Shown here: piece by piece, positions 11,351 to 25,900 of the stretch | Layout: every line of letters starts with the position of its first letter | Position numbering within the stretch: the first letter of the stretch is position 1 | Assembly: GCF_037975245.1 (NCBI RefSeq) | Contig: NC_092570.1 | Coordinates: 5,831,001 to 5,895,000, forward strand | Origin: Apostichopus japonicus | Taxonomy: Eukaryota > Echinodermata > Holothuroidea > Aspidochirotida > Stichopodidae | DNA: 64,000 nt | Reading direction: 5' to 3' | The notes under the pieces: generated by a model | What the model was told of the DNA's origin: nothing | Seen by the model: only the letters and a program-made list of their open reading frames with translations | Database searches by the model: none | Program-made: the position numbers and the translations under genes

Positions 11351-14050
11351 CAGTCACCCCTAAAACAGCCTAGGCTACAGTATATAAGTTAGGCCTAAGT
11401 TGGTCCTATGGATACGTAGCCTAGGCTTGTTTGCAGAATATATGAACTTATATTTTATGTATAACTTTAAGGCATAGGCTACCTTGGTTTACGCTCGCAC
11501 CTGCTGCAAGTCGAAGAATCTACAAAGTGAATGAATTCTCCATCCCCTTTGGACATGTTGACAACAGGCTGTCACAAAATATCAATACATCTACACAATA
11601 GAGAAGCATATGCTCTGTGGTCAAAATAATTATTCTCGTCTGCTCATCCGTACGCCGTACGATCACATGTCTGATTGTTTAATCGATCCAGGGTAGCGAG
11701 TAGTTAATATCGTGACTCAGCAGAATTTAGACGTTATTCACATCTGCTCATCCATAGTCCCGGTGTCGTATTATCCATTGTGAAGTCGGAAGTTATTACA
11801 ATCATATTTGTTAATTTCGTGACTTAGCAAAAATTAAACACGGGGCGGTTTCGAAGGACAAGGTTGTTCATATTGGAAATTAAAAAGAAATATATTTGCA
11901 ATGGCTGGGTGGTTGGGATAGAGGTTATAGTTGTGGATCAGATGTAGATATACAGGCAAAGATCCTTTGTCAGTAATAGTAACTTAGCTATCAGTAACAC
12001 AGATCCTTTATTAGTAATTATTTATTGTCTATATGTATGATTCATAAGTGTACCCTATGAGAAAGTATCAAAATCTAAAACTTTTCTACCCCCTAGGCTT
12101 ACATGGAACTCTGCTCCAACCACCCCAGGGCCGGCCACACCACCTCCTTTCTAAAATCCTGGATCCTTCCCACATTAGTTGGGCAGGACACTTGAAGATG
12201 TAGGTAAGAGGGTAAATGGATGAGAACGAGTAAGGACAATTAGGAAGACTGTCTTGGGACAGCAGAAAACTGTTATAATAGCTTAGGCAGTTGCTAATTG
12301 CCCCTCACCTCTAAAGAAAAGGCATCAACACCAGCTAGCTGAACACCACCTTATGCCTCATTGAAAATGAAAAATATTGAATCCAACAGCTATATATACA
12401 CATCATATATTAGTGCAATTATAATTATATTAAGTATATAATTTTTGCAATTGCAACTGGATGACACAAAAAAAAAATCAATCAAGTCTGTTAATCTGAT
12501 ATTAAAACATTTATTGTGCTGTGCCGGTGTTTATGACATCATCATGCAAAAACACTATAATTATTTTCAGAAAGACAATATAATATAAAAGAAAATTGGG
12601 TGACCTCATTAAAGTCACATATTACACACTCAGTACATATACTATGACTTCACAATAGCTTTCAATGTAGCTAAAATATACAAACGTGGTTAACTTAATA
12701 CTTGAGGTAACTTCTAAAACATACATATATTATAATACTGTATATATATTAAGAGAAGGATAAGTATTAAGACAACTTGTAATGGGTGGGTAATTCAGGC
12801 TGGTTTACTAAATGTGTATGTCCAATAATTTTCTAGTTACACAGTGATGAATAGCAAGACCACACAATACAAATAAATCTACTGTAGAACAAGGTCATAA
12901 AATTTCACGTCAGGAAGACGCTATGTTAACTACTGTCGGTAATAATTTCAGATCAAAGTACATGACGCCAGTCGCATCACAAATACAGGGTTTTATCTAC
13001 TTTCCAGACCCATTGACATTAAAGTATTAACTTCTACTGCAAAAGACAACCAATAGAATGTCTCTGGCATTTATTACAAATATAATTATGGTGAGAAATG
13101 TTTGCTCGTTTGCTGACAAACCCACTGATCATCTCCTAGCAGTGCATCACATAAACAAGGTTGTATGGTTTACCTTATGCAGCCTATACATCAATTTGCG
13201 GTGATCAATCTATATGATTTCAGCTTGTGAAAGTCACTGAATGACTTGCAAGTTTAAAGGAATGCTGTTTGGCCCCAAATATGCTAGATATTCAAATATG
13301 GTCACCTTTGGTCAAAATTCTTAGACTGTTTCTATTACCATTCTTCGAGGAACTTTTCCTCGCTGGGACATTCAGTCATCTTCTGTGTTCCTTCACAGTA
13401 TCTGAGAACACTTTGGAGAGTAAAGACCTCCAGGAAAGTACTTTTTGGAAACTTCTAGCAATTATAGCAAGCTATAATTTGGGGCCTATACTGACTACCT
13501 TTAATCTAAAAAGATCTTAATATCAACAAAGACTGTAAACTGCAAGCGATATAACATATTAAAGTATGTCAGAAGTGATTTAGAATGATCAAAGGTCATC
13601 AAACACACACTATTAATCACCGTCACAATTATACAAGATCATATGCAGGAATTTTTGACATGACTTTCATATTATCTGGAATAATCTATAACTGTCAAAC
13701 TGGGCACAGAACAGTACTATACCAGAGCACCTCTTGATATGAGTATACACTTTAGTATGTGGGGTGCAGACAGGAGGGGTAGGGAGGGGGGAGGACTACT
13801 ATATACCATTTTTATAATATGCCATACTGCATGCTTTATAGCGCAATACAGATATCATAAAATATATTTGGGAGTTTTAAAGGGGAAAAAAAGCTGCCGG
13901 GGGTTCCAAACTTAGATTGCAATCTGTATCATACAGTTGCTGTTCCATCCTTTTTTTTCTTCAAAATTACAATATGGAACTCTGTAGTTATTTTTGCATC
14001 TTTGGTAAAATCTCTGAAAGTAGTCACACACCTATTGAAAAAATTCCATG
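11351..14050. other. Intergenic, no gene recognised
   Basis: AT-rich DNA between the AIFM2-like 5' end and the GRTP1-like 3' end. No protein-like frame was found. A word near 13430-13470 (AGGAAAGTACTTTTTGGAAA) recurs in inverse form near 35715, which suggests a decayed dispersed repeat. Confidence 0.5.
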
Positions 14051-14099
14051 ACTATGAATTTGGTCCAATAATGAGTTAGAATTTACACAACCATAGGAA

Positions 14100-14845
14100 G
14101 GCAACTGCCTTTATCAGTTGAGACGTCAAATGAGTCACATGTTAGTGATCAACCAATCAATTCTTTAGGAAATAAATACATTGGAATATTGAATGACAAT
14201 TTACATAACTTGATAAATATGCAAAATTATTAACACAGTGCAAATATGTTAACATGATGAAAAATGTATATAAATATCTATAATTCAATACAATTTCTGC
14301 TAAAAACAGCATTTATTGACTTTTTAATGCTAGGTATAATGTATCTGGCACACATATGTGTAACAATCCATGTAACCACTAATACAGTTACTAACAAATA
14401 CAAACATCTTGGCTATTCAGGTACTGTTGATGCATCAGTTTATGACCAAGCAATGCTTACAAAAGTTAGTATACTCAATGTGGTATGCATATGCTTTACA
14501 TATTTATGCCTAAAAGACTAGATGCATCACCTGTCAAAGATAACTGTTTGGCTTTTAAGAATAGTTGAGATGTCACACATATCAACCAATCAAAGCTCAA
14601 TATAAGTTAACTTTGGTAATCATATAATTTACATTACTACATACGTGTAAATAACTCAATGCAATACCTGCCAAAAACAACTATTTGGCTTTGAGGAATT
14701 ATTGAGATGTCACACATATTGACCAATCAGAGCTTAGTATGCTAAATATGTTATTCATATGATTTGCATAATTTACATATTTTGTCTGAATAATGCAGTA
14801 CAGTACATGCCAAAGACAGTAACATGGCTTAAATGGATTGTTCTT
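14100..14845. repeat. Degenerate about 150-bp tandem repeat
   Basis: Two clear units (14530-14690 and 14690-14840) share TTGGCTTT.AGGAATT.TTGAGATGTCACACATAT and CAATCA.AGCT, with weaker copies upstream to about 14100. No coding potential. Confidence 0.55.
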
Positions 14846-14869
14846 TCCTAATTTCAATAATAAATACAA

Positions 14870-15115
14870 TAACTTTGTCCTAGATAAGGAATCTCCGTTT
14901 ATGAGGATTGCTTTTAAACGCTCTCTCAAGACTCATCTGATGAAAACTGTTTAATTAATTGTTCACTGTTGCCCATTTTTGCTTGCAATTTTGTCTTGTA
15001 CTATATTTACTGTTTTTTGTTTTGCTGTCGCACTGTTTGTGTCACTGTGCCATGAGCAACTTTTTTGACGGATACCTGCACATTATAAATGTCAATTATT
15101 ATTATTTAATTTCTC
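14870..15115 (+). mobile_element. LINE 3' end fragment
   Basis: The plus strand reads LDKESPFMRIAFKRSLKTHL followed shortly by a stop, matching the C-terminal end typical of CR1/L2-group reverse transcriptase proteins. It is followed by a 3' untranslated part ending in ATTATAAATGTCAATTATTA, the usual simple-repeat tail. It is strongly 5'-truncated. Confidence 0.55.
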
Positions 15116-16113
15116 TCGAAGCAACTCTCTAATAAATCAACGGCTGAAGAGACAACTGGACTGTTGCATCGGTATTTGTTACATCAGAAATAAACATTCA
15201 AAATAAAATCATTTCTCAATAGCCAATCTTAGCCAGCCCTTGATTTATCTTCTTGGTTTTTATAGAGTTCACAGTACTGACCAACGAGACCAAGATCCAA
15301 ATGGCCAGCAGAAAGAGAGCCAGAGTGTTTCAAAATAATGTGAAAATCGATCATATAAAAAAAAGAGATCAAGATTGGACACTCTCTTTGATATTTACCG
15401 TTTTGGGGATTGTGAAAATTTGGGTTAGGACTAGTCAATATATTCTCTGTTTTACATCACTGTGATTGCCATGCACTCACTCATCTTGGAATTCAATTGG
15501 TTAACAATTTTGGTTTAAAAAATAGCCTTTCAACCTATATGATCTTGATCTATCAAGAGATATCAGTTTTGACTTATTTTATGTAGTTTTGACACATCTA
15601 GAATTGAAGATTTGTCAAGGTACCAGGTGAGGTAATGTCTCAGTAGCAAGAATCAAATCAAAAGGAAAAATATGAGTCCAATATGAGTCCAATATGAGTC
15701 CAAATACAAAGACATTGTTAAACTCCATGGCAAGATCATTATAAAAAAAAATTGGCAACACCTTTTTCGGATCAAAAGGGTAACAAAGTAAAATCTGATG
15801 CATAAAAAAATATTTTTTTTAAGGATTGATTCACATAGCTGATGGTTTTTACCATCTGGTATCACTCAAGCAAAATAGCAAACTAAAAAATTAAATTAAA
15901 ATAATTAAATGTGAAACAGACAAAAATTATCAAAGAAAACAAAGCAGAATTTGTCGTCTGGCAACTCTTAAACTGAGTATGTTACTGAACATTACTGTTA
16001 CATTATTTCAAATAATGAGGGCAATTAGAAGCTTACTGTGCAAATAGCTATATCACATAGTAGATACATACGGTATTAAACAAATAAATCAAACATAAAA
16101 ATTCTGTCTAAGA

Positions 16114-17333
16114 CCGTGGTTTTCAACCTTGGGCTCGCGGGCCCATTTGGGCCCGCGCAGCCGATTTTGTGGGCTCGCGAGCATTGCCCCAGTAATGATT
16201 AAAAATTGTGGCATTTTGGGGGGCTGGTGGCGAAGGCACATGATGATGTTTCTTAGAAAACCTTCGATGAAACCTTGTACAACAGGTAAAATCATTACTC
16301 AACCCTAACCCTATAAGACTAGTATAAGAGAAGTCGGTGACTCCCACCAACCACTGCACACTACGTATTACGTATTTACCAAGGTTATGATGTGTGGAAG
16401 CCTTGCTCAATCGAACCCAGCTCAATTCCAAGTGGCACGCAGCAAGTATTGTGCGATACCAGTAGTAATAAAAACAAAAATAATTTAGTACTAACATGCC
16501 TTTATACGACTAGCCATTGATCGATCAATCTTCTAATTATCGGTTAATAATAGGTCAAAGATCCGAAGAAAAAAAGTGGATCATATTTGTCTACACTTGT
16601 AAAAATTGCGATAATTCGAAGGAAAGGGCGGTAGTAGAATCCTTCTATTTTCAATACAATTAACCGTTAATTGTATTGGAAATAGAAGGATCCTACTACA
16701 GCCCTTTCCTTCGAATTATCGCAATTTTTACAAGTGTAGACAAATATTTGATCCACTTTTTTTCTTCGGATCTTTGACCCATTCTGCCTCGAATATGAGC
16801 AATAATTGGAATAACTTATACAGCGTGATATCTATACAGTCCGACACTTCTATCAGTTCTCCCGTTCTATTGTCAATACACAAAGTATTATTACGTTCTC
16901 TTTATTTCTTAATTTGTTTTCAATAAATAGAAATTACCTCACCGATTCGAAATATATCTCCTTTAATACTACTGGGCCTCATATGCACACGTCAAACGGT
17001 TTTGCTGCTTTTTTATTGCATTGTTCATCTCCATTTTTCTGCATTATTCTGATAGTGATAACGGTCACACATTTCTTATGAAACCAGTGTACCATTGAGG
17101 GTTGCAAAAAATCTTTGAGATAGGCTCTAATTGGGCAGTACCTGTCATCTGATCACGGAGGAACATACATAGCTCTGATTGAGTCCCCGGGTCGCTTGTG
17201 TCAAGAATACACTAATAAACGCTGTGAAATTGATTTTATGAAGTTGATAACTTTGCAGGGTAGGGTATGGGCTCGCGAGGACGGCTCGGAAGACGAATTG
17301 GGCTCGTGATCGAAAAAAGGTTGAAAACCAAGG
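16114..17333. mobile_element. Charlie-like non-autonomous hAT element, 1.22 kb
   Basis: The termini are CCGTGGTTTTCAACCTT and the inverse AAGGTTGAAAACCAAGG, flanked by the perfect 8-bp duplication GTCTAAGA (16106-16113 and 17334-17341). The terminal sequence resembles the CAGTGGTTCTCAACC ends of Charlie-group hAT elements. No transposase frame is seen. It contains the large palindrome at 16549-16781. Confidence 0.88.
16549..16781. repeat. Near-perfect 230-bp palindrome (hairpin)
   Basis: Arms of about 114 bases meet at position 16665 with one unpaired base. Comparing the arms by eye shows three mismatches and one 2-base gap. The centre reads CAATACAATTAAC then GTTAATTGTATTG. It lies inside the hAT element at 16114-17333. 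It could be a nested foldback element or an inverted duplication. Confidence 0.95.
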
Positions 17334-17341
17334 GTCTAAGA

Positions 17342-19820
17342 AATGAACAACAGAGAATCACGCTTTTGAGAAACTACCCAAAATCTTGGATAATTTCCGA
17401 TTGGCATACATGTGTGTTCGTGTTCGTTACAATGTACTCACTCCATGCCACATTTTATAAAGTCAAATGGCCAGCTGCTAAAGTTAAGGGCCCCCAAGTT
17501 TGTTTTTGGTGGGCCTTCCTATTTTTCTTCAATTTTAAGCCTAGTATTAACTTCACCTAGCTTTTAGGAGAATTTGACCAAAGTCTGGACGGAGGGGGCT
17601 TTTGGAGAGGGGCCTTGCACCCATGTACTGTATATCCTTCTTAACTAAGAACGCAATTTATGCACATGTAATAGCAAACATATTCAAACAACTTTTACTA
17701 TAATATTACTTTAAGTACAAGATTCCATGCACTTGTAGAGTGTTTGTAGCATGATTTTAGCTGATCGAGAACTCTGTGTTTTAAAGAAAGGTACTTGATA
17801 TGAAAAGCTGCGAGTAGCTTACTGGAAAAAAATCAGTGCATGCTCACAGGAATCTATGCATTACATATATACTATAAAGCGTGCAAGTACACTGCACAGG
17901 GCAAATTTTCACAACTTTTTTTTCCTTTCTGGAAGATAAAGATTTCATACAGACCTTTGAAGTGATGACTTGTAACCATGGTTTGAAAATGTTAACCTTT
18001 TTAAAATTATTATAATTATATCATGGTGAAACACTTGGATTTTTAATATTTGGTTCATAAAATCTTTCCCTAGATAGCACAACCTTAACATATCACATTC
18101 CTCTTGCCAGTGAATGGCTTGTATACTTCAAACATCAGCACCTTCTAAGATATACAAACAAATTTCACTAAAGCAAATATCAACTCTTTCAAATTATGCA
18201 CATTTTGTACTTCACTACCAATTGGATAAGAATTTTTTGTGAGGGAAAAATGTGTGTGATGATTAATTTAAAAAAAAAAAAATTTTTTATCCACATCATG
18301 AATGGGTTAACATGATACCAAATGGTTACTGCATGTTTATTTCACGTTTGAGAACTGGACAATATAGAACCCTGTTTATTCCAAACTCTAAGACCACTCA
18401 TTCAACTTGAACAAACAACATTTTTTCTACGTTTTAATTTTCAAACAATATCATCCAAAAAGTCTGGGTTTTATCATTAAAGAAAGTCTGATATTATAAG
18501 GCTCTAAAAAGTTTAAAGACAATTTCCGTCCATGATTGTGAATTGTTTATTTTATTTGAGCACCTGTTGTTGATTTATATAGGACATATACTCTGTATTT
18601 GAATGTTTAGCAACTCAAGACAAGAACCTAAATAACTGCTCATAGTGGAAAAATAATTCCACAACTCAACTCACAGTGTCACAGATCTTGTTAAATAAAT
18701 AATATAAATAATAATCATGAAAACACTGTGTTTTTTTAATGGCATGCCACCTCTAGCATCAGCAACACACTTCCCTGTTAAAATTTGTCCAAAATGAAAG
18801 TTTGAAAAAGTCAATTATGATTTCTGAGGCAACAGAATAAGACAAAATGTTGAGTTCCACAGACATACGTTGATACGTAAATCAGAGTATAAGTATTCAA
18901 ATCAGAGATTTTCATGTTTGGATGTCACAAAAATGTAAAAACCATTTATACATTGCAAAAACAGCTTTCTGTGTTTTGTCAACCGATGATAAATGATGTC
19001 TAACTTTCTGGACTTTGCATGTAAAATGGCGAATAAAGTCTTTCTTTTTATATGTTCTTCTTAAGAAACTTCTTTTCTACACCTTAAATATGCTGGCAGT
19101 GGTTCAAGTGAAGGTTTAGTTGTGCAGGTTACACCAGACACTACATCAAACTCTTTAATGATAGCAACAGTGTGCAAGAACAATGCATTTACCCATCCTT
19201 CCAAATCTTTGCATCTTATCTATGTATTCTAACACCGAAGATGTAGCTTCACAGTTTGAGAAATGATTTTTAATAAGCTGCAAGTTTAGAATTCAAGAAT
19301 ATTTGACAGTTTTTTTTCCCTACCAGAAAGGGAACCACTCGTCCTTCAAGCTAACCATTGTTCACCATCTTTAGTAACTTCAGAGCCAGATTTTCCCCTT
19401 CTCCTTAAAAGTGTTACATTTAATAGCACATTCTTTTCAAGCAGAGAATAACTGCCATCATTCAATCACCCCAGCCCTCCCCCAACCCTTAGGGATTGTG
19501 CAACCATTTCATTCTCAGTTTGAACACATCATAAACCAAAAAGGTCCAATTTGTCACACTTTCGGTCGGTATCAACCTATGTTCAATACACTGTCCCCTT
19601 TTTCTGTGTAACTATGAAATGGTTAACTTCTAAAAAATAATTTTTTCCAAGGAGCACAAAAATCTCAGGATTTCAAAGAGTGACCTCAGAAATACACTGG
19701 TTTGAATCCTGTTCTAGCGGAAACTTCTTTTGCCATTTCAAAATTTTGTCTATAAATAAATAATTACCAATGTCCGTTTCCACTGTCGATTGACTTACTT
19801 TAAAATATTGTCAAAAAGAC
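17342..19820. other. Intergenic, no gene recognised
   Basis: AT-rich sequence downstream of the GRTP1-like gene. No protein-like frame or RNA gene was recognised. Confidence 0.5.
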
Positions 19821-19824
19821 AGTC

Positions 19825-19830
19825 TTTATT
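19825..19830 (-). promoter_or_regulatory. Candidate poly(A) signal AATAAA of the GRTP1-like gene
   Basis: Minus-strand AATAAA (in TGAATAAAGACTG) about 166 bases past the stop codon at 19996. The spacing is ordinary for an animal 3' end. There is no transcript evidence. Confidence 0.4.
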
Positions 19831-19995
19831 CATGAGGTGATATAGTTTCGTGATCCTTGGTAGATTTGATGGACCGTATAATGCGTTGTGAAAAGGTCCA
19901 AAATTGAGGCAAATAATTGCATTTGCTGCAAGTACACAGCAAATTTGGTAATACTGTACTGATTGTTAATATCTGTGAGCTTTTAAAAGAAAAAC

Positions 19996-22900
19996 TTATA
20001 AATTCTGCTCACATTCTGATCTTAGTTTGTCAATAGTTGCCATCTTCAGAGGTTGGGAATCTAAAAACACTTTCTGAAAGTAGAATATAAAAAAAAGTAA
20101 AAAATGGAGGAATTAAATAACTTATGGCATGATATACTTGTATCTTTTTATTTCAAAGCAAAGAGATGTGCTGATTTGTGGAAATTAATGACTATCAATA
20201 ATTAATAACATTAATTAATTCTAATCAGGGTTGGTGAAAACACATCTGCTAAGGAAGCCATGTATGTCTTTGATTTGAAAGATAGATGATAGATTTCATA
20301 ACTTTCAAACATGCAAGGCTTTAGTTAGAGTACCCCACCCAATTTGTTAAACTTGAGAGTGCTTTATAAAAAAAAATGGTGGCATTCTAATTTTTTTAAA
20401 AGCTTTTCCAGCCGACAAATTTGCCTTCATTTCCCATAAGTATCTTGTATAGTCTACATTTGTTCCTCAATTTTCTCCAAACAATATCTATAAAGTTTTG
20501 TTACACCTTTTCATAAAAAAGTTACCTCAGCAGACGTAAGTGCTGTGAATAATAAAGTATTTGGAGAAATGTGCGAGTATTTGTTTTTCTTCTCTCCTTT
20601 TTGCTTGGCTCATGGTTGAACCATCCAAAGCCCCCAGATTAATGGTCGCTGACTAAAAAAAGCCTTGCCATCACGTGACAAATTTGACATTAATTATTTA
20701 CTAAAAAAATGAATGTTTTGCATCAGTACAACTCTTTTGAGTAATTTGAAATTCAATTATTTTTAATTTTTTTTTTTCTTCAAAAGTCATCTACATGAAA
20801 TTTTTGACATTAATTTTTCTAACAAATGAATATTTTGCATCAGTACAACTCTTTTGAGTAATTTTGAGAAATACTTCTATTTTTTAATTTTTTTTTCTTC
20901 AAAAGTCATCCACATGGCCAAAATGGTAACTCAGTACTAACCTGCATGAAGGTATGGCAGTCCATATTCAGAGGTTGTGACTTGACCTTTCGGAATCGTT
21001 CGACGATTTGACTTGTGTCGCGGGCTGTGAGAATGCTCTCCTCGTTCTGAAGCACCAGAGTCAGAGCGACCCTGAAGAGGATTTTAGGTCCTTCGTAGAA
21101 GAGGCAGTCCCAAATACGGAGAGTTGTCTGGGAAAGAGAATTGAGAAGAAGTTGCAAAAATATCTGATCACAAATTAAATGGCTTTATATGTAATATTAC
21201 ACAAATTTCATCTTCTGACTACTGCATGTGATGCTCGAGACTACTAAAGACCCATTGTGCCCCTCCACACAGGCCCATTGTGCCCTCCACAAAAGGCCAG
21301 TAGCAAGGAATTCTGGGCTGGAGGGAGGGGCACAAACTTGTGTCCTGTAACTTATGAAGTTTTTGTAAACATTTTGGTGGCTCAAATGACGGGCCACAGT
21401 AGTATGCCCTTAGGGAGGGGTACTTGTGCCCGGCCTAGATAAGGGCCTCCTCTACGAGCCACAATTTGACTTTTGTTAAAAGAAATAAAATGAAAAAGGC
21501 AAACCAAGAACCATAAACAAATATGTTCATACAAGTACAAGATATAAAGAGAGCTGTCTGTTGTTGAGTAAATTGAAGGGCATGATCATGTTTTCGCCAT
21601 TGATGACCACCAATGACTTATGACCTCCGCTATCATAACAAAACCTGGCTGAAAATTGACTTCATTCAAGAGTGAAAGACATTTAATTCTTTGTGTTCAT
21701 GGGTGGGTGGGAATTAATTCCTTATTTATTTTCTCTCGATGTCGATATTAAATCTGCAGTAGTTCAAAGTATGGGGGTGGACGGAGAGGGAAGAGGTCAT
21801 TCAGCTACAACTGTCATTTCTTTTCAGGAGGGAGGAGGTAGGAGGGAGGGAGGAGGGAGGAGGGAGGAGTAGAACATACATATGTTCTTGCTTTCTGTGC
21901 TAAACAGGTTTACTTTATACTGACAAAAAGTTGCGTCAGGGTTTAATTATGTGATAACGTAAGTTTGTCAATCAGATAGTTTAAACTAAATAAATACGGG
22001 TGGAAGGAGAGGGAAGAAGTCATTTTCAGCTACAACTGTCATTTCTTTCAGAACTTTTACCTCAATTGGCAGGATATCAAGGTACAGGCAGACAAACCAC
22101 TTCATACAGACGAGAGACCAGGGTGCCATTTTGTTTTCCATGTGGCTGGCGATATTGGGATTCCTTAACTTCACTAACTCTCCCAAGACCATCTGGTCCA
22201 CGTTCAATCCCCTGAGATTCTTGGAGTAGTAACCTGCCAAGATGCAAACATCAAATTTTATTTATAAAATTAAAGTAGACATTCTGAGAGTTTTCACCAT
22301 TAGCTTTGTGTTGTCACAATATCACAGAGTAAATTACCTTAACTTGTATGATAAGTTAGCTAGTTGCCTATCATTTCTACGGTTATACAACCCTAGATCA
22401 CTTCCCACCAAACATTTCACTACCTTTATCACTTACAAGCTTCTGGATATCACTTACACAGCCTTTGAAGCGAAACATAACATGCCGTTAAACAGCGGCC
22501 GCCACTTTCAGTCCATTTAAAACTGCACCACGACTGATGTGATGAAAAGCAGGCAAAAAAGGTTGGAAAATGCATGAACATAATAAAGCATTATGGTTTA
22601 TATTAAAGTTAGTTGCAAGTCAATTTTCTATACACTGGCCAGAAGTAGCTTAAATGTAACTTTTTTTTATTACTGAAAGTAGGCTATGCCAAGTTGCATT
22701 AATATAAACAAAAGAAGAATTTGTCATCACACTGTATTTCATTCTGATTTATTATTCTTGCCATTTAGCCTCTGAAGAAGATCCTGCTAGGATCGAAACG
22801 TCAGGCCAACTTACTTTTATACATTCTCCTACACAGGCTCTCTAGTGGATAAGCAGTTTGCTAACAGTTTTATTTTATTTTGCATTTATTATTCACTAGT

Positions 22901-25900
22901 AATTATTCCACACGTAGTAAATAACTTGTTTTTAAGTGTACATGGAAAGTACAGCATACAGCTCAATCGACTTTCATAATCAATATTTTGAATTCAAGCC
23001 TTCAAAACCAACCCTCATCTTTGACTGTGCTTATTATTATTTCAATCTTTCCCTACCACCAAATCATTATCTTTGATCTTGAATACGGATAACTCACCTA
23101 AATTTCTATCATGCCAGATGTTCGAAATTTTAATCTCGATTAATTATCACAAAATCCGGCAACTATTGATGTATATATTGAATAAATTCCACCACACTTT
23201 TTCACTATCTACCAGGGTCACAATATTAACATCTGTTTTTACACACCATGAATTCTCAACACACAGCTAGAGTTAGTTAATGTAAAATCTCACAAACTCT
23301 TAAAAATTTGATGAATTATGGAATTTTTTTGTTTTGCCTGGTATGGTAGGAATAACGTCAAAAATTTCCTACAGTCTGTTAGAGTAGATTTCTTTGTTTT
23401 CAGATACCAAACAACTCAAACTGACAGAGTAACAGTAATACTGGAGTGAATGGAGGGAGGGGGGGGGGGGCTTGGAGAGGTAATGGAAGACAAAGAGATG
23501 GAACAGAATGGTCTCTATATAAAAGAAATAACTGAAATAAGGAATATTCTACAACATTGAATGTTGGAAATAATAATGATTACATCATCAATAAGGTCAA
23601 CCACTAATGTTGGCTATTCTTTATTAAAAGTTAAAAACTTGAAGGTTTATACTCCAGATTGTACCCTCTCAAAGGACTTAGGATACAAGAGTTAACTACT
23701 AGTCAATTTTAACTTGCTACACCCAACCAATCATTTCCAATATTTTCCTTTGCTTATTCAGAGTATACCAACAGTTATTATGAAATGCCTCACTATTGGG
23801 TAATGGCATATATAGGAAAATGAAACCTGTAAATGTTTAGCAATGTTCAATCATGCTGGAATAATCAGCTAGTGATAAATGTTTCAAAACTTTAGTTTCA
23901 CTTCCAATCATTCATGTGTAAATTCTATTTTAAGGTTTCTCAATTTCCAAAGAGGGGTCTAAATTAGCAGTTATTAATCAAACTCAATGTTCAGTTGATG
24001 ACAACTGATGATAAACATCAGCCCTGATTGATATGCAAAGGGTAAGTATCTCAACCATCAATCTTTGGCAAATCTAAGCTTAGTGTATATATATATATAT
24101 ATGTTGAGCAAAAAGACAACAAAGTCTTCTAAATTTTTCAAAACATTTTCTGATATACACAGCTTACAACATATTTTGTGTTGAATATTATTTGTGAGTT
24201 GGGAGATTTAACATTGCACTCACAACCAGCTGTTTTACTTACGATGGTTTCCATGGTTACAAACACACACACATGCACACACAAAATAACTACCAACAAC
24301 ATGCTATGGACATCTTTACCATTATGAAAATATGCAACTTTCAATGATTTGAACTCTAAAACTCTCGCTGATTTGAGATGCTTACCGACTAATATCTGTT
24401 TTGTGAGTTTCTCAAGCAGAAAGAAGCTTTTTTCTTCATCTTTGAGGACTATCAGCAACATGGCCACCACGTAGTTCAACCCTTGGCAGTAACCAATCTC
24501 GGGATTGTGGTTGGCAAATGCTTTGAGGACGTTACGTAGGGAGTCCTGCTTCCCGCTAGTGGCATCGTTGCAAAAGTATATATTTTCTGGAAATGTTCTG
24601 TGAAGATCTGCAAAGCAATTTATAATTCAGAGGAAAACCGATTCAGTTATGGTATTGCATAACATTTCGGCGGTGTCAAAAAATATCACGACCCAAAACT
24701 TTTCCTTTCATGTCCAGCTGTCAAATAAAAGTTATGAGATAAATGACTTTCACATGGCAATACTTTTACAAATAGCATCTTACAACTGTTCTTAATTACA
24801 GAACCTAAAACAAAAGGGAAAACGTAATTAACCCGACTGCTCCCTCTTTTATCACCACAAAAGAGAATAGGGGAAGTTGATCTTGGCATTTTTCTTTCTT
24901 TCTTTCATATAGATAGAACATGATGGCGGGGGGGGGGGGGGTGGGGGATCGCATTAACAAAATGGAAAGGCTTTGTTTGCACTCATATATACACTGCTTT
25001 CAATGCAGGATGTAGAAAAGAATTAGTTCTCTACAATTTTGCTACATTTTTGACTGCAAAAGGCACTCCAATTTGACCAACTTTCTCTGTCTTAATCAAG
25101 AAATAGAAACTGAAATCTTTTCAAAACTTTCAATTGGTTAAAGCCGGCAATCGTTAGGCCTCACTAACACTCCTGATTACAGTTCGAGAAAATATAATTT
25201 AGTTGAGAACATAGCCAAAAATATCAAAGGGATAAGTACAATAGAAAATAATTTAGTGTTAACGACTTAACGTTTTCTGTAGCAGTTCTGAAGGCTCTGA
25301 TTTTTGTTCCTCATGAAATACTATGGGGTTCCTGAGAACAAAAAACCCTGTTATACGACTTAACACTTGAATGGCGAGTTGACCATTTCCCATAGCACTT
25401 GGCCATGGGAGAGCAGAATGTATTATTCCCACGAGGCTGAAAGGGATATATAGAGCATTTTCTCCAAACAGTCATAGTCTAACAACAACAGCTTTTGTGT
25501 GAGATAATGTGTTTTGGATTGTATATATCTCTGCTAAATGTTGTTTTTACAAATTTGAAGAAAAAAAATAATCAGTTCAGTTCATTCTGAGGACACCACG
25601 ACTTGGGATACAGATATATGTTTTATATAAATAAACAGTTCTGGTTTGAGTTTTGAGAAGGACATACTTAAAGTTCAAACATGTTGAAAGGTAAAGAGAC
25701 AAAACCTATTCTCACTTGTGCAATAAGCGGTTCCATAACTCCAATTGTACAGATGTCTTTCTTTCTGGTCAAGTGATACATAGATTTAAGCATACATGTG
25801 TGTTTGTCGTTACATCTGGTCAAGATACATAGATTTAAGCATACATGAGTGTGTGTCGTTACTTCTGGTCAAGTGATACATAGATCTAAGCATACTGTAC

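Noticed and set aside
13250-13520. 83-codon plus-strand frame in intergenic DNA
   Set aside because: No domain, and part of it recurs inverted near 35715, so it is probably a decayed repeat.
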